Source: SIAJ01 sp036266155
GTDB lineage: Bacteria; Planctomycetota; Planctomycetia; Gemmatales; Gemmataceae
Assembly (NCBI GenBank): GCA_036266155.1
Contig: DATANR010000308.1
Coordinates: 1 to 38,028, forward strand
Reading direction: 5' to 3'
Length of the DNA stretch: 38,028 nucleotides
The position numbers were made by a program, and so were the translations under genes. This document shows, piece by piece, positions 1 through 7,585 of the stretch. Below the pieces are notes generated by a model that was given only the letters and a program-made list of their open reading frames with translations, was not told the origin of the DNA and did not search any database. Within the stretch, counting starts at the first letter, position 1. Every line of letters begins with the position of its first letter.

Positions 1-136
1 CGACGACTGCGACGTCTCCCCGTGTACCGGCCAGGAGAAACTTGCCACTCGGATGGTATGCCAGGGCGGTGACGGGAGCGGGCGGGGCGGCGATCGCCGG
101 TGCCACGCCGACGAGAAGTAGGAGGGTGCGGATCAT
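1..136 (-). CDS. Secreted WD40-repeat protein, N-terminal fragment (partial)
   Basis: Reading the minus strand from an ATG at 136 gives an open frame to the window edge (45 residues). It starts MIRTLLLLVGVAPAIAAPP, a short Sec-type signal peptide with probable cleavage after AIA. Next comes VTALAYHPSGKFLLAGTRGD, the V-x-ALA-x-x-P-x-GK-x-L-A-x-G pattern of a WD40 blade strand. Planctomycetes carry many secreted WD40 proteins, some fused to cytochrome c domains; the rest of this one is outside the window. No good Shine-Dalgarno precedes the ATG. Function cannot be said beyond an extracytoplasmic beta-propeller, probably a protein-interaction scaffold. Confidence 0.6.
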   Translation of the reverse strand, partial: MIRTLLLLVGVAPAIAAPPAPVTALAYHPSGKFLLAGTRGDVAVV

Positions 137-332
137 GGGAGGAGAGGCCCAATACTTGGAAGGCGGGCAGCCAGCAGTGCGGCTATTATCGCAAGTCAGG
201 CCGGAATTCGTGTGCAGTAACTGAAAGGTGACCATAGCCGCACAATCGAAAAGCGGGGGTTCCTAGTACCAGAATTTGTTTTCGTATGTTTGTCGGAAGT
301 GATTATTTCCAAAGGAGTTATGGAGACAATTC

Positions 333-389
333 TTCAGAGATTGCCAAACCCTGGGAGTGCGTTGGCAATCTTTGTTGGCCATCTCTGAA
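333..389. repeat. Imperfect inverted repeat (small hairpin element), copy 1
   Basis: The arm TTCAGAGATTGCCAA (333-347) is repeated in inverted form at 375-389 with one mismatch. A third partial arm, TTGGCAATC, lies between them at 362-370. The same core, TTTGTTGGCCATCTCT, recurs at 4639-4654 in a second hairpin, so this looks like a small dispersed element. It sits just beyond the tpiA remnant. Confidence 0.5.
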
Positions 390-407
390 ATCCCGCACGA
401 GAAGCCG

Positions 408-693
408 CTACCGGGCGGCTTTGACGATTGCCGGCTCGCCCATGCCATGCCGGCGTTCCGAGTGGCCGACGATCAAGTACTTGCATCCCGCGTCGAGCAA
501 CATCTGCAGCGACACCTCGCCGGAATAACCCCCTCGGCTGTAGGATGACAACTCTGCCCACCGGTGGCGACCTTTGAGCCCTTCGACGTGACGGCATCGT
601 CAGTCACGCCCTTGGCGACGCTCTCGGCGAGCGCTTGGCCGAGGCCGCCGTGGTGTACCTCTTCCAGTTGCCGGCAATGAACTTCTTGCGCAT
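408..693 (-). pseudogene. tpiA: Decayed triosephosphate isomerase gene (tpiA remnant)
   Basis: Reading from an ATG at 693, the minus strand starts MRKKFIAGNWK, the hallmark TIM N-terminus with the substrate Asn and Lys. That frame then breaks into a stop. A neighbouring frame continues with ALAESVAKGVTDDAV and KGSKVATGGQSCHPTAEG. A further frame shift gives YSGEVSLQMLLDAGCKYLIV followed directly by GHSERRHGMGEPA, the TIM segment with the catalytic His of GHSERR, before a stop at 408-410. At least two frameshifts are present, and about 15-20 residues seem missing between AV and KGSK (the region that normally carries the PPF motif). The C-terminal half with the catalytic Glu and phosphate-binding loop is absent. 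This is the first half of a TIM gene in pieces, so it should be non-functional; an intact tpiA is expected elsewhere. Confidence 0.75.
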
Positions 694-815
694 GGTCGCT
701 CGTGGTCATCTTGCGATGAGGCCCTTTCCTTTTTCATAGCTACGACCACGATCAATGCAAGCGCGGATAATTGATTGAACTGCCGCATTGCACCCCTCCG
801 CGGATGGCAGACGGA

Positions 816-1835
816 TCACGGATCAATCGTGCGGCCCAACACTTCGGCTAGTTTGCGAAGATCCCCCATAAGCGATGCGTATTGATCGGGCAAGAGCGCC
901 TGTGGACCGTCCGAGAGTGCCTTCTCCGGACAATCGTGAACCTCAATGTGAACCCCATCCGCCTTCGCGGCGACGGCGGCCATCGCCATCGCGGGGATCA
1001 GGTCCGGCCGGCCGGTGGCGTGGCTCGGGTCGACGATGATCGGCAGGTGGCTTTGGCCTTTCACGTTCGGAACGGCACTCAAGTCGAGCGTGTTGCGGGT
1101 CGAGTCTTCGAAGCCACGGATGCCGCGTTCGCAGAGGATGACCCACGGATTGCCTTCGGAGAGCACGTATTCGGCGGACATCAGCAGGTCTTTGACGGTG
1201 GCGCTCATGCCGCGCTTAAGCAACACCGGTTTGCGCGTCAGGCCAACCTCTTTCAACAAGTCGAAGTTCTGCATGTTGCGGGCGCCGATCTGGAACATGT
1301 CGGCCCATTGCTCGACGAGCGCGACCTGGCGCGTGTCCATCACCTCGGTGACGACCGGCATGTCGTGCTTGTCGCCGACGTCGCGGAGGATCTTGAGGCC
1401 GTCCTCGCCCATGCCCTGGAAGGCATACGGCGACGTCCGCGGCTTGAAGGCCCCGCCGCGCAGGATGTTGGCCCCGGCTTTCTTGACGAAGCCCGCGATC
1501 CGATTGAGCCCTTCAAAACTCTCGACGGCGCACGGGCCGGCGATCATCGCCAAGTGGCCGCCGCCGACGTTGATTCGGCCAACGGGGACGACCGTGTCCG
1601 CGCGATGGAACTCGCGGCTCGCCATCTTGAACGGCTTCAGAATACGGTGCACGTGCTCGACGCCGGGAATGGCATCGAGTTTCTCGACACCGGGAGCGTT
1701 GTCGTCACCGATGAGAGCGACGATAGTGCGGAACTCGCCGGTGATGACGCGGGGCTCGAAGCCGAGTTCGCCGACGCGTTCAATGACGTGGTCGATCTGC
1801 GACTGGGTGGCGTCGGTGCGGAGGACAAGGATCAT
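816..1835 (-). CDS. aroF: 3-deoxy-7-phosphoheptulonate synthase (DAHP synthase, class I-beta), copy 1
   Basis: It condenses phosphoenolpyruvate and erythrose 4-phosphate to DAHP, the first step of the shikimate pathway, in the cytoplasm. Residues 1-75 form a ferredoxin-like regulatory domain (MILVLRTDATQSQIDHVIER), as in the Thermotoga-type enzyme. The TIM barrel follows with GPCAVES (100-106; metal-ligand Cys102), RGGAFKPRTSPYAFQG (126-141), KRGM and DPSHATGRPDL near the end. About 339 aa is usual for this class. The start at 1835 is chosen because the family begins MILV; an upstream in-frame ATG at 1877 would add 14 residues encoded by the intergenic inverted repeat. It lies 65 bp downstream of a close paralogue and is probably co-transcribed with it and pheA. 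All visible catalytic motifs are intact. Confidence 0.93.
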   Translation of the reverse strand: MILVLRTDATQSQIDHVIERVGELGFEPRVITGEFRTIVALIGDDNAPGVEKLDAIPGVEHVHRILKPFKMASREFHRADTVVPVGRINVGGGHLAMIAGPCAVESFEGLNRIAGFVKKAGANILRGGAFKPRTSPYAFQGMGEDGLKILRDVGDKHDMPVVTEVMDTRQVALVEQWADMFQIGARNMQNFDLLKEVGLTRKPVLLKRGMSATVKDLLMSAEYVLSEGNPWVILCERGIRGFEDSTRNTLDLSAVPNVKGQSHLPIIVDPSHATGRPDLIPAMAMAAVAAKADGVHIEVHDCPEKALSDGPQALLPDQYASLMGDLRKLAEVLGRTIDP

Positions 1836-1851
1836 GGTTGAAGTAGGTATG

Positions 1852-1883
1852 GGTCCTATGGGACGCATAGGTCCCATAGGACC
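1852..1883. repeat. 13-bp perfect inverted repeat between the two aroF genes
   Basis: GGTCCTATGGGAC (1852-1864) and GTCCCATAGGACC (1871-1883) pair perfectly around a 6-nt loop (GCATAG). The loop and its flanks repeat the same CATAGG/CCTAT words. It occupies most of the 65-bp gap between the aroF copies. There is no T-run, so it could be an mRNA-stabilising or partial-termination hairpin, or a dispersed palindrome. Confidence 0.7.
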
Positions 1884-1900
1884 TATTGAATTGAGAATGG

Positions 1901-2917
1901 CTAATCGATTGTGGCACCGACTGCCGTGGCCAGCGTGCGCACATCCTGCATGAGCTTCGTGAATTGCTCCGGAAGCAACGCCTGCGGCCCATCCGAAAGG
2001 GCCTTCTCCGGGCAGTCGTGAACTTCAACATGCACGCCATCCGCCCCCGCCGCGACGGACGCCTTGGCCATTGCCGGGATCAAGTCAGGCCGGCCGGTCG
2101 CGTGACTCGGGTCCACGATGATCGGCAAATGGCTTTGCCCCTTCACGTTGGGCACCGCACTCATGTCGAGCATGTTGCGCGTCGAATCTTCAAAACTGCG
2201 CACGCCGCGTTCGCAGAGCACCACATCCGGATTGCCGCCGGCCAGCACATATTCCGCCGACATGAGCAAATCCTTCACCGTGGCCGACATGCCGCGTTTT
2301 AACAGCACGGGCTTGCGTGCCTGGCCGATCTCCTTGAGTAAGTCGAAGTTCTGCATGTTGCGAGCGCCGACCTGAAACATATCGGCCCACTTTTCCACGA
2401 GCGGCACTTGTCGCGGGTCCATGACTTCTGTGACGACCGGCATCTGATGCTTGTCGCCGACGTCGCGGAGAATCTTCAGTCCGTCTTCGCCCATGCCCTG
2501 AAAGGCGTACGGACTGGTCCGCGGCTTGAATGCACCGCCGCGCAGAATGTTGGCGCCGGCCTTCTTCACATAGCCAGCAATCCGATCAAGGCCCTCAAGG
2601 CTCTCGACCGCACACGGTCCCGCAATCATCGCCAGGTGCCCGCCGCCAATGCGCACGTTGCCGACTTTGACTACCGAGTCGGCCTTCTGAAACTCGCGGC
2701 TGGCCAATTTGAACGGCTTGAGGATGTGCAGGACCTGCTCAACGCCGGCGATGGCCCCAAAGGTCTCCACTTGAGGCTTGCGTTCGTCGCCGATCACGCC
2801 GATGATCGTGCGCTGCTCGCCGCGGCTGACGTGCGGCTTGAACCCGAGCTCCTCGATCCGCTCGATGACGTGGTTAATCTGCTGGTCAGTGGCGTCGGGC
2901 CGGATGACAAGGATCAT
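1901..2917 (-). CDS. aroF: 3-deoxy-7-phosphoheptulonate synthase (DAHP synthase, class I-beta), copy 2
   Basis: Paralogue of the neighbouring gene with the same layout: an N-terminal ferredoxin-like domain (MILVIRPDATDQQINHVIER) and then a DAHP synthase barrel with GPCAVES, RGGAFKPRTSPYAFQG, KRGM and DPSHATGRPDL. About 338 aa. The start at 2917 matches the MILV start of the family; the longer frame to 2983 adds 22 residues unlike the family. By eye the barrels of the two copies are nearly the same along their whole length, while the N-terminal domains differ more, which suggests tandem duplication followed by divergence of the regulatory domain. It follows pheA by 97 bp in the same direction, so phenylalanine-pathway genes are grouped here. 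Confidence 0.93.
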   Translation of the reverse strand: MILVIRPDATDQQINHVIERIEELGFKPHVSRGEQRTIIGVIGDERKPQVETFGAIAGVEQVLHILKPFKLASREFQKADSVVKVGNVRIGGGHLAMIAGPCAVESLEGLDRIAGYVKKAGANILRGGAFKPRTSPYAFQGMGEDGLKILRDVGDKHQMPVVTEVMDPRQVPLVEKWADMFQVGARNMQNFDLLKEIGQARKPVLLKRGMSATVKDLLMSAEYVLAGGNPDVVLCERGVRSFEDSTRNMLDMSAVPNVKGQSHLPIIVDPSHATGRPDLIPAMAKASVAAGADGVHVEVHDCPEKALSDGPQALLPEQFTKLMQDVRTLATAVGATID

Positions 2918-3014
2918 GACGGAAGTCGGCTCTTGGCGGGCAGGGCACACAACCACTTTACGAGCGGAGAAGTGACCGGGCAAATCAGCTAAGCCCCGGC
3001 AATTCGCGATGAAG

Positions 3015-4136
3015 TTATTCGGTCAAAGGCGCCACCGGGAACGAGCCTAGCACATATACCTTCTCACTTTCGCCGTGCACGCCCGCCAGCGTCTTCTTCA
3101 CCTTGGGATCATCCTGATGGCCTTCGCACTCCAAGAAGAACACGTACTCGCCCTTGGCCGACGGATACGGGAAGGATTCAATCCAGGTCAGGTTGACCTT
3201 GTTGCTCTTGAACAATCCCAGGATGTCGGCGAGCGAGCCCGGACTATGGGGGATCATGAACATGATCGCCGTCTTGTCGTTGCCGGTTTTGCCAGCGTCG
3301 TGCGCGCCGATGACGGCAAAGCGCGTCTCGTTGTGCGGCGAATCCTCGATGTTTGGGAACAGAATCCGGACGCCGTACTGGACCGCTGCCTCGCGGCTGG
3401 CGATTGCGGCGGCGCCAGGTTGCGACTTGGCGAACTGGGCCGCGGTCGTGGTGCTCGACACCTCGTGCAGTGTCGCTTGGGGTACGTTCTTGGCGATCCA
3501 GTTGCGGCACTGCGACAAGGCTTGCGGCTTGCTATAGATGCGGTTGATTTCCGTTTGTTCGCAGTTCGCCAGCAAGTTGTGATGCACGCGCAAGCGGACT
3601 TCAGAGCAAATCTTGATGTTTGGCAAGCGCACGAACATATCGAGCGTGTCGGCCACCCGTCCGTCGGTGCTGTTTTCAAGCGGCACCACGCCATAATCGA
3701 CGTGCTTGCGATTCACTTCCTCGAAGACGGCCGCGATGTTGGTCACACCCGAATACTCGGCGGCCCGACCAAACCGATGCAGGGCGGCAATGTGGCTGAA
3801 AGAATATTCGGGCCCAAGAAACGCAACCTTGTCGATCCGCTGCAAGGCCCGTGAACCGCTGATGATCTCGCGGTAGATGGCGCGAACAGTGACTTCGGGC
3901 AGCGGCCCCTTATTGGCCGACAAAACGTTGGCGATAACCTCTTCCTCACGCGCCGGCGAAAACACCGAGTCGTTGTTCTCGGTCTTCACACGCCCGATCT
4001 TGGCGGCAAGGTCGGCGCGCTCGTTGATGAGCTTGAGGATTTGCTGATCGAGTTTGTCGATCTGCACGCGGAAGGACTTCAAATCCTTCGACGACGCTGC
4101 ACGTTCGGAGGACGCCGAATCGCCTTTGCGGGACAT
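3015..4136 (-). CDS. pheA: Bifunctional chorismate mutase / prephenate dehydratase (P-protein)
   Basis: It converts chorismate to prephenate and then to phenylpyruvate, the committed steps to phenylalanine. Residues about 20-100 are an AroQ-type chorismate mutase (FRVQIDKLDQQILKLINERA, then AAKIGRVK). Residues about 104-280 are the prephenate dehydratase (VAFLGPEYSFSH, VPLENSTDGRV, and the catalytic ETRFAVIG). Residues about 290-365 are a C-terminal ACT domain that would bind phenylalanine. At 373 aa it is a normal length for a P-protein. In the ACT domain the usual GALxxxL reads GSLADIL and the usual ESRP reads ESFP, so the Phe-binding loop differs from the enterobacterial form. It is the first gene of a minus-strand block with two DAHP synthases. 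A 20-nt hairpin (4211-4230) lies in its upstream region. Confidence 0.93.
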   Translation of the reverse strand: MSRKGDSASSERAASSKDLKSFRVQIDKLDQQILKLINERADLAAKIGRVKTENNDSVFSPAREEEVIANVLSANKGPLPEVTVRAIYREIISGSRALQRIDKVAFLGPEYSFSHIAALHRFGRAAEYSGVTNIAAVFEEVNRKHVDYGVVPLENSTDGRVADTLDMFVRLPNIKICSEVRLRVHHNLLANCEQTEINRIYSKPQALSQCRNWIAKNVPQATLHEVSSTTTAAQFAKSQPGAAAIASREAAVQYGVRILFPNIEDSPHNETRFAVIGAHDAGKTGNDKTAIMFMIPHSPGSLADILGLFKSNKVNLTWIESFPYPSAKGEYVFFLECEGHQDDPKVKKTLAGVHGESEKVYVLGSFPVAPLTE

Positions 4137-4210
4137 GCCCGAAGCCTCGCCGCAGGATGGAAATTGAAACGTGAACGATTTTCAATGTATCGATGTACGG
4201 AAATCGCGTC

Positions 4211-4230
4211 AATCATGGTCAGCCATGATT
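4211..4230. repeat. Small hairpin upstream of pheA
   Basis: AATCATGG (4211-4218) and CCATGATT (4223-4230) pair perfectly around a TCAG loop. GGAAATC at 4199-4205 and GATTTCC at 4227-4233 offer an alternative overlapping pairing. On the minus strand it lies about 75-95 nt before the pheA start, so an operator or leader hairpin is possible; no Phe-rich leader peptide was found. Confidence 0.4.
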
Positions 4231-4461
4231 TCCGTAGCAGACGTTCGCCGCAACTCGTTGATTCAGATAAAGTTTCGTTGACGCGCACAGACGATCGAGC
4301 AGCGTACGTCGCGACGCATTGAGGAACCCGTTCGAGGGCGATCGCCGTATTAGCGTAAGAAATAGTGTCTAAGTTCCATCGAATGAATACTTTGTGTTTC
4401 TCAATCCGTTGCAACGGGTGGCACTGTCGCATAGGCACGCCAACGTCGCTTTGCAACGAAA

Positions 4462-4487
4462 CTGCCGTGCGGCCTACTGCACGGCAG
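4462..4487. repeat. 9-bp inverted repeat
   Basis: CTGCCGTGC (4462-4470) and GCACGGCAG (4479-4487) pair around an 8-nt loop. It has no T-run on either strand. Position in the divergent region would suit an operator or a stray palindrome; the function is unknown. Confidence 0.4.
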
Positions 4488-4616
4488 CGACGTGAGTTCG
4501 GCAGCAACAACTTCCCACTTGGCGGAGCTTTCAGAGGGTTCTGGCACTAGAATTGGAATTCCGCGTTTTCAACTCATCTCCTTTGCGGGCATGGGGATGG
4601 GTGCCAAAACTCAGGC

Positions 4617-4654
4617 AGAGATGGTCAACCGCGGTGTGTTTGTTGGCCATCTCT
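4617..4654. repeat. Imperfect inverted repeat, copy 2 of the hairpin at 333-389
   Basis: AGAGATGGTCAAC (4617-4629) and GTTGGCCATCTCT (4642-4654) pair with one non-Watson-Crick position around a 12-nt loop. The right arm, with the preceding bases, matches the right arm of the hairpin at 333-389 over 16 bases (TTTGTTGGCCATCTCT). The two therefore look like members of one small repeat family. Confidence 0.5.
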
Positions 4655-4821
4655 CAATTCTGGATGAAACGAACTCGCGGCGCGCCGGACAGTTTCATTG
4701 CAAAGCACCCAATGGGTAAGCAAACACCAATACTGTTCATTTGTGCATTTTGTACGAAACGCTCATGTAGCCTGGATGGTATGTCCGATCTGTAACGATT
4801 ATCCGGGGGTCGGTCGCGCGT

Positions 4822-5562
4822 ATGGCATTGATCGAACTACGGAAAGTTGGCCGAACTTACGACCTCGGCGAGGTCAAGGTGCACGCGCTGCGGCGCGTCA
4901 CTCTCGACATCACTGCGGGGGAATTTGTCGCACTGATCGGCCCGTCAGGATCGGGGAAATCGACGTTGATGAACACGCTCGGGTGTCTCGATCGGCCGAC
5001 GAGCGGAACGTACACGCTCGATGGTTCGAATGTTGGGCGAATGTCCGTCGATGGACTTGCCCGACTTCGAAATCGCTCGATTGGCTTCGTTTTCCAGAAT
5101 TTCAACCTGCTGTCGCGGACCACGGCCCAGGAGAACGTGGAAGTTCCGATGCTCTACGACCCAGAAACAACACGAAGGCAGCGGCATCGACGGGCGAAGG
5201 AATTGTTGGAACGCGTCGGTTTGGGAGATCGACTCGACCACAGACCGAACCAGCTGTCGGGCGGGCAGCAGCAGCGCGTCGCCATTGCTCGGGCCCTGGT
5301 CAATCGTCCCTCGATCCTGCTGTGCGACGAGCCGACGGGAAACCTCGACACGCGCACAAGCCGGGAAATCATGGCTTTCTTCCGCGAGTTGAATCGTACA
5401 GAGCGGCTGACGGTTATCCTGGTCACCCACGATCTTGAAGTGGCCCGCCAGGCCGATCGAGCAGTCGTGCTGGTGGATGGCGAGGTTGTTGTGGATACGC
5501 CGGACATTGATTTGGCAGCCAATGCCTTGCACAAGCGGGCGGCCATGACCGAGGAATCATGA
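4822..5562 (+). CDS. ABC transporter ATP-binding protein (MacB/LolD type)
   Basis: Cytoplasmic ATPase that should drive the permease encoded at 8835. It shows all nucleotide-binding motifs in order: Walker A GPSGSGKST (about 40-48), Q-loop VFQNFNLL (about 94-101), signature LSGGQQQRVAIARAL (about 142-156), Walker B ILLCDEPTGNLD (about 164-175) and H-loop VILVTHD (about 197-203). At 246 aa it is the usual length for the stand-alone ATPase of the LolD/MacB subfamily. It is the first gene of a four-gene operon; its stop overlaps the next start as ATGA at 5559-5562, which indicates translational coupling. Confidence 0.93.
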   Translation: MALIELRKVGRTYDLGEVKVHALRRVTLDITAGEFVALIGPSGSGKSTLMNTLGCLDRPTSGTYTLDGSNVGRMSVDGLARLRNRSIGFVFQNFNLLSRTTAQENVEVPMLYDPETTRRQRHRRAKELLERVGLGDRLDHRPNQLSGGQQQRVAIARALVNRPSILLCDEPTGNLDTRTSREIMAFFRELNRTERLTVILVTHDLEVARQADRAVVLVDGEVVVDTPDIDLAANALHKRAAMTEES

Positions 5563-7538
5563 TGCCGGCTCCCGCTACAATCGAACCGCGACGCGGACGG
5601 CGATGGAAGGCCGTCGGCTTGGTGGCGCTGCTGGCCCCGGTCGGGTGCACCGTTCCTTTGTCAGTGGTGAAGGATGCCGGGTGGCAGCCGGAACAACAGG
5701 TGCTGGCTGTTCGCGATGACAAAACTCTGCCGCCGGCGCCGATTCCCAAGATTCCGCCGCCGGTTACCGTGACCGATCAGAACCCGGCGACCAAAGAACG
5801 GCCCATTTCACTGAATGAAGCCGTTCGCATCACGCTGGAGAACGCCAAGGCCATCCGAGTGTTTACGGGCATTGGCGCGTCCAACAGCGGCCGAACAATC
5901 TACGATACGGCGATCACCAACACTGCCATTGATCAGCAGCAAGCACGCTTCGATCCGGCGGTGACGGGTGAGCTATCCCAGGGTGAAATCAACTTGCCAC
6001 GCTTGGGCCCAGTGATCACCAACCCATTGGGACTCGGCATCGTCAGGTCACTGGGCGACAACACCCATGGCGCACTCGGCATTAACAAGGTCAACACGCT
6101 CGGCGGTCGACTGGGTCTCAATTTCGTCGACGACATCGCTCGGCAAAACTCAAATGGGACGTTGAACCCGGCCGACACGCGGGCTCTCGAGTTGAACTTC
6201 AGCCAGCCACTGCTTCGCGGCGGCGGGTTCGAAGTCAATACTGCGCCGATCGTGCTTGCTCGACTCGACACCGAGCGTTCGTACTTCCAGTTCAAAGATG
6301 CCACGCAGGAACTCGTGCGTGGGACGATCGAGGCCTATTGGAACCTGGTGCTCGCTCGGCTTCAATTGCTGGCAGCCGACATACAGTACACGACTTCGAA
6401 AGAGTCGTACGAGTTGGCCAAGGGGCGATTCGAAGCGAACATTCGTAACCGATCCGACCTGGCGCAGGCTTCCGTGGCGCTAAACCAGTTCGAAGCCAGT
6501 CGCGTGGCGGCCCAGGCCGACGTTTTGACGCGCGAGGCGGCGTTGCGAAACGTGATTGGCCTGCCGCCGTCGGATGGGGTCCAACTGATCCCCACGTCAA
6601 CGCTCACGACCGAACAATTTCGTCCGGACTGGGACAAGCTGCTCCAATTTGCCGAGCAACATCGCCCCGACTTGATCGAACTGAAACTCGTGCTAGAAGC
6701 CGATTCGCAACGGCGGATTCAGGCGGCTAACGCCGCACTTCCGCAACTTGATGCCACGGCCCTGTATCGTTGGAATGGCCTGAGCGGCAAGCTGCCGTCC
6801 ACGGGCTCGCGGTTCACCTCGGATTTCGGGCAGTACAACGATTGGTCGGTCGGCGTCACGTTTTCGGTGCCGCTCGGTCTGCGTGAAGGGCGAGCCAAAG
6901 TGCGCGAGCAAGACTTGATCATCCTTCGCGACCGAGCCAATCTGGAGCAAGGGCTGCATTCGGCCGGGCATGATCTGGCGACCGTCGTTCGCGCCCTGGC
7001 GAGCAGCTATAAGCAATACAAGGCTTACACAGAAATGCGCGCTTCGGCCGAATTCAACCGCGACTTTCAGTTGAACAACTGGCGCAACGGTCTCGGCCTT
7101 TACATCAACTACCTGCAAGCCGTCAACGACTGGGGTGCGGCAGTCAGTTCCCAAGCTCGGGCTCTGGCCGATTACAATGTCCTTCTCGCCTCACTCGAAC
7201 GACAAACGGGCACGATCCTGGAAACACACGGCTTGGTTTTCCTCGAAGAGCGCTTCGAAGCGGTTGGACCACTGGCGCACGTGGACCACATGCGCGAATA
7301 CTCTCGTGATCTGCAGCCGACCGGCGAGCCGACCCAATATCCAGGCAGCGGGCAACCGGGCGAGAAGAAGTTCGACCTGAAGCGACCGGAAGATCCGCGC
7401 GACCCGAAGCCGGCGCCGAAATCGCTCCCCGAGCCGAAAGCCAAGGCCAAAGCCGAAGCGCCCGAAGTCAAGTTCGCGGACGATCGGGCGATTGAACCTG
7501 AGCGGCCGCCGGCGCGGTTGGGTAAGCCCGGCGGCTGA
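5559..7538 (+). CDS. TolC-family outer membrane efflux protein with a charged C-terminal tail
   Basis: Outer-membrane channel component of a tripartite efflux pump. An N-terminal hydrophobic segment ends in PVGC (Cys30), which may be a lipoprotein site although the lipobox is imperfect. The body (about 85-560) has the two helical repeats of the OEP family (SLNEAVRITLENAKAIRVFT at the start; LARLQLLAADIQYTTSKESY; VALNQFEASRVAAQADVLTR; GLPPSDG). At 659 aa it is much longer than the roughly 450-500 aa usual for TolC proteins. The excess is an Ala/Pro-rich N-terminus and a Pro/Lys/Glu-rich tail from about 585 (PEDPRDPKPAPKSLPEPKAK). The ATGA overlap with the upstream ATPase and the adaptor gene 47 bp downstream tie it to this pump. 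Confidence 0.88.
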   Translation: MMPAPATIEPRRGRRWKAVGLVALLAPVGCTVPLSVVKDAGWQPEQQVLAVRDDKTLPPAPIPKIPPPVTVTDQNPATKERPISLNEAVRITLENAKAIRVFTGIGASNSGRTIYDTAITNTAIDQQQARFDPAVTGELSQGEINLPRLGPVITNPLGLGIVRSLGDNTHGALGINKVNTLGGRLGLNFVDDIARQNSNGTLNPADTRALELNFSQPLLRGGGFEVNTAPIVLARLDTERSYFQFKDATQELVRGTIEAYWNLVLARLQLLAADIQYTTSKESYELAKGRFEANIRNRSDLAQASVALNQFEASRVAAQADVLTREAALRNVIGLPPSDGVQLIPTSTLTTEQFRPDWDKLLQFAEQHRPDLIELKLVLEADSQRRIQAANAALPQLDATALYRWNGLSGKLPSTGSRFTSDFGQYNDWSVGVTFSVPLGLREGRAKVREQDLIILRDRANLEQGLHSAGHDLATVVRALASSYKQYKAYTEMRASAEFNRDFQLNNWRNGLGLYINYLQAVNDWGAAVSSQARALADYNVLLASLERQTGTILETHGLVFLEERFEAVGPLAHVDHMREYSRDLQPTGEPTQYPGSGQPGEKKFDLKRPEDPRDPKPAPKSLPEPKAKAKAEAPEVKFADDRAIEPERPPARLGKPGG

Positions 7539-7585
7539 CAATTGAAGACCCCGATTGTACATCACGGTCATCCGAGACAAACGCC

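Larger units (their letters stand above)
4137..4821. other. Divergent intergenic region between pheA and the MacAB-type operon
   Basis: 685 bp with no convincing gene; the short frames here have no recognisable motifs. It contains three small inverted repeats (4211-4230, 4462-4487, 4617-4654, listed separately) and a defective sigma-54-like site at 4542-4557. TGGTATGT at 4777-4784 loosely resembles the extended -10 motif seen elsewhere in the window and could serve the operon starting at 4822. Base composition is visibly more AT-rich than the flanking genes. Confidence 0.5.

Noticed and set aside
882..1841. Long plus-strand open frame opposite aroF copy 1
   Set aside because: It is the antisense shadow of a conserved DAHP synthase; its translation has no family motifs and is rich in Asp/Val/Arg, as expected from reverse reading of a GC-rich gene.
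4542..4557. Sigma-54-like site TGGCACTAGAATTGGA
   Set aside because: The -24 half is good, but the -12 element reads GG instead of the invariant GC, and it lies about 270 nt before the nearest start.
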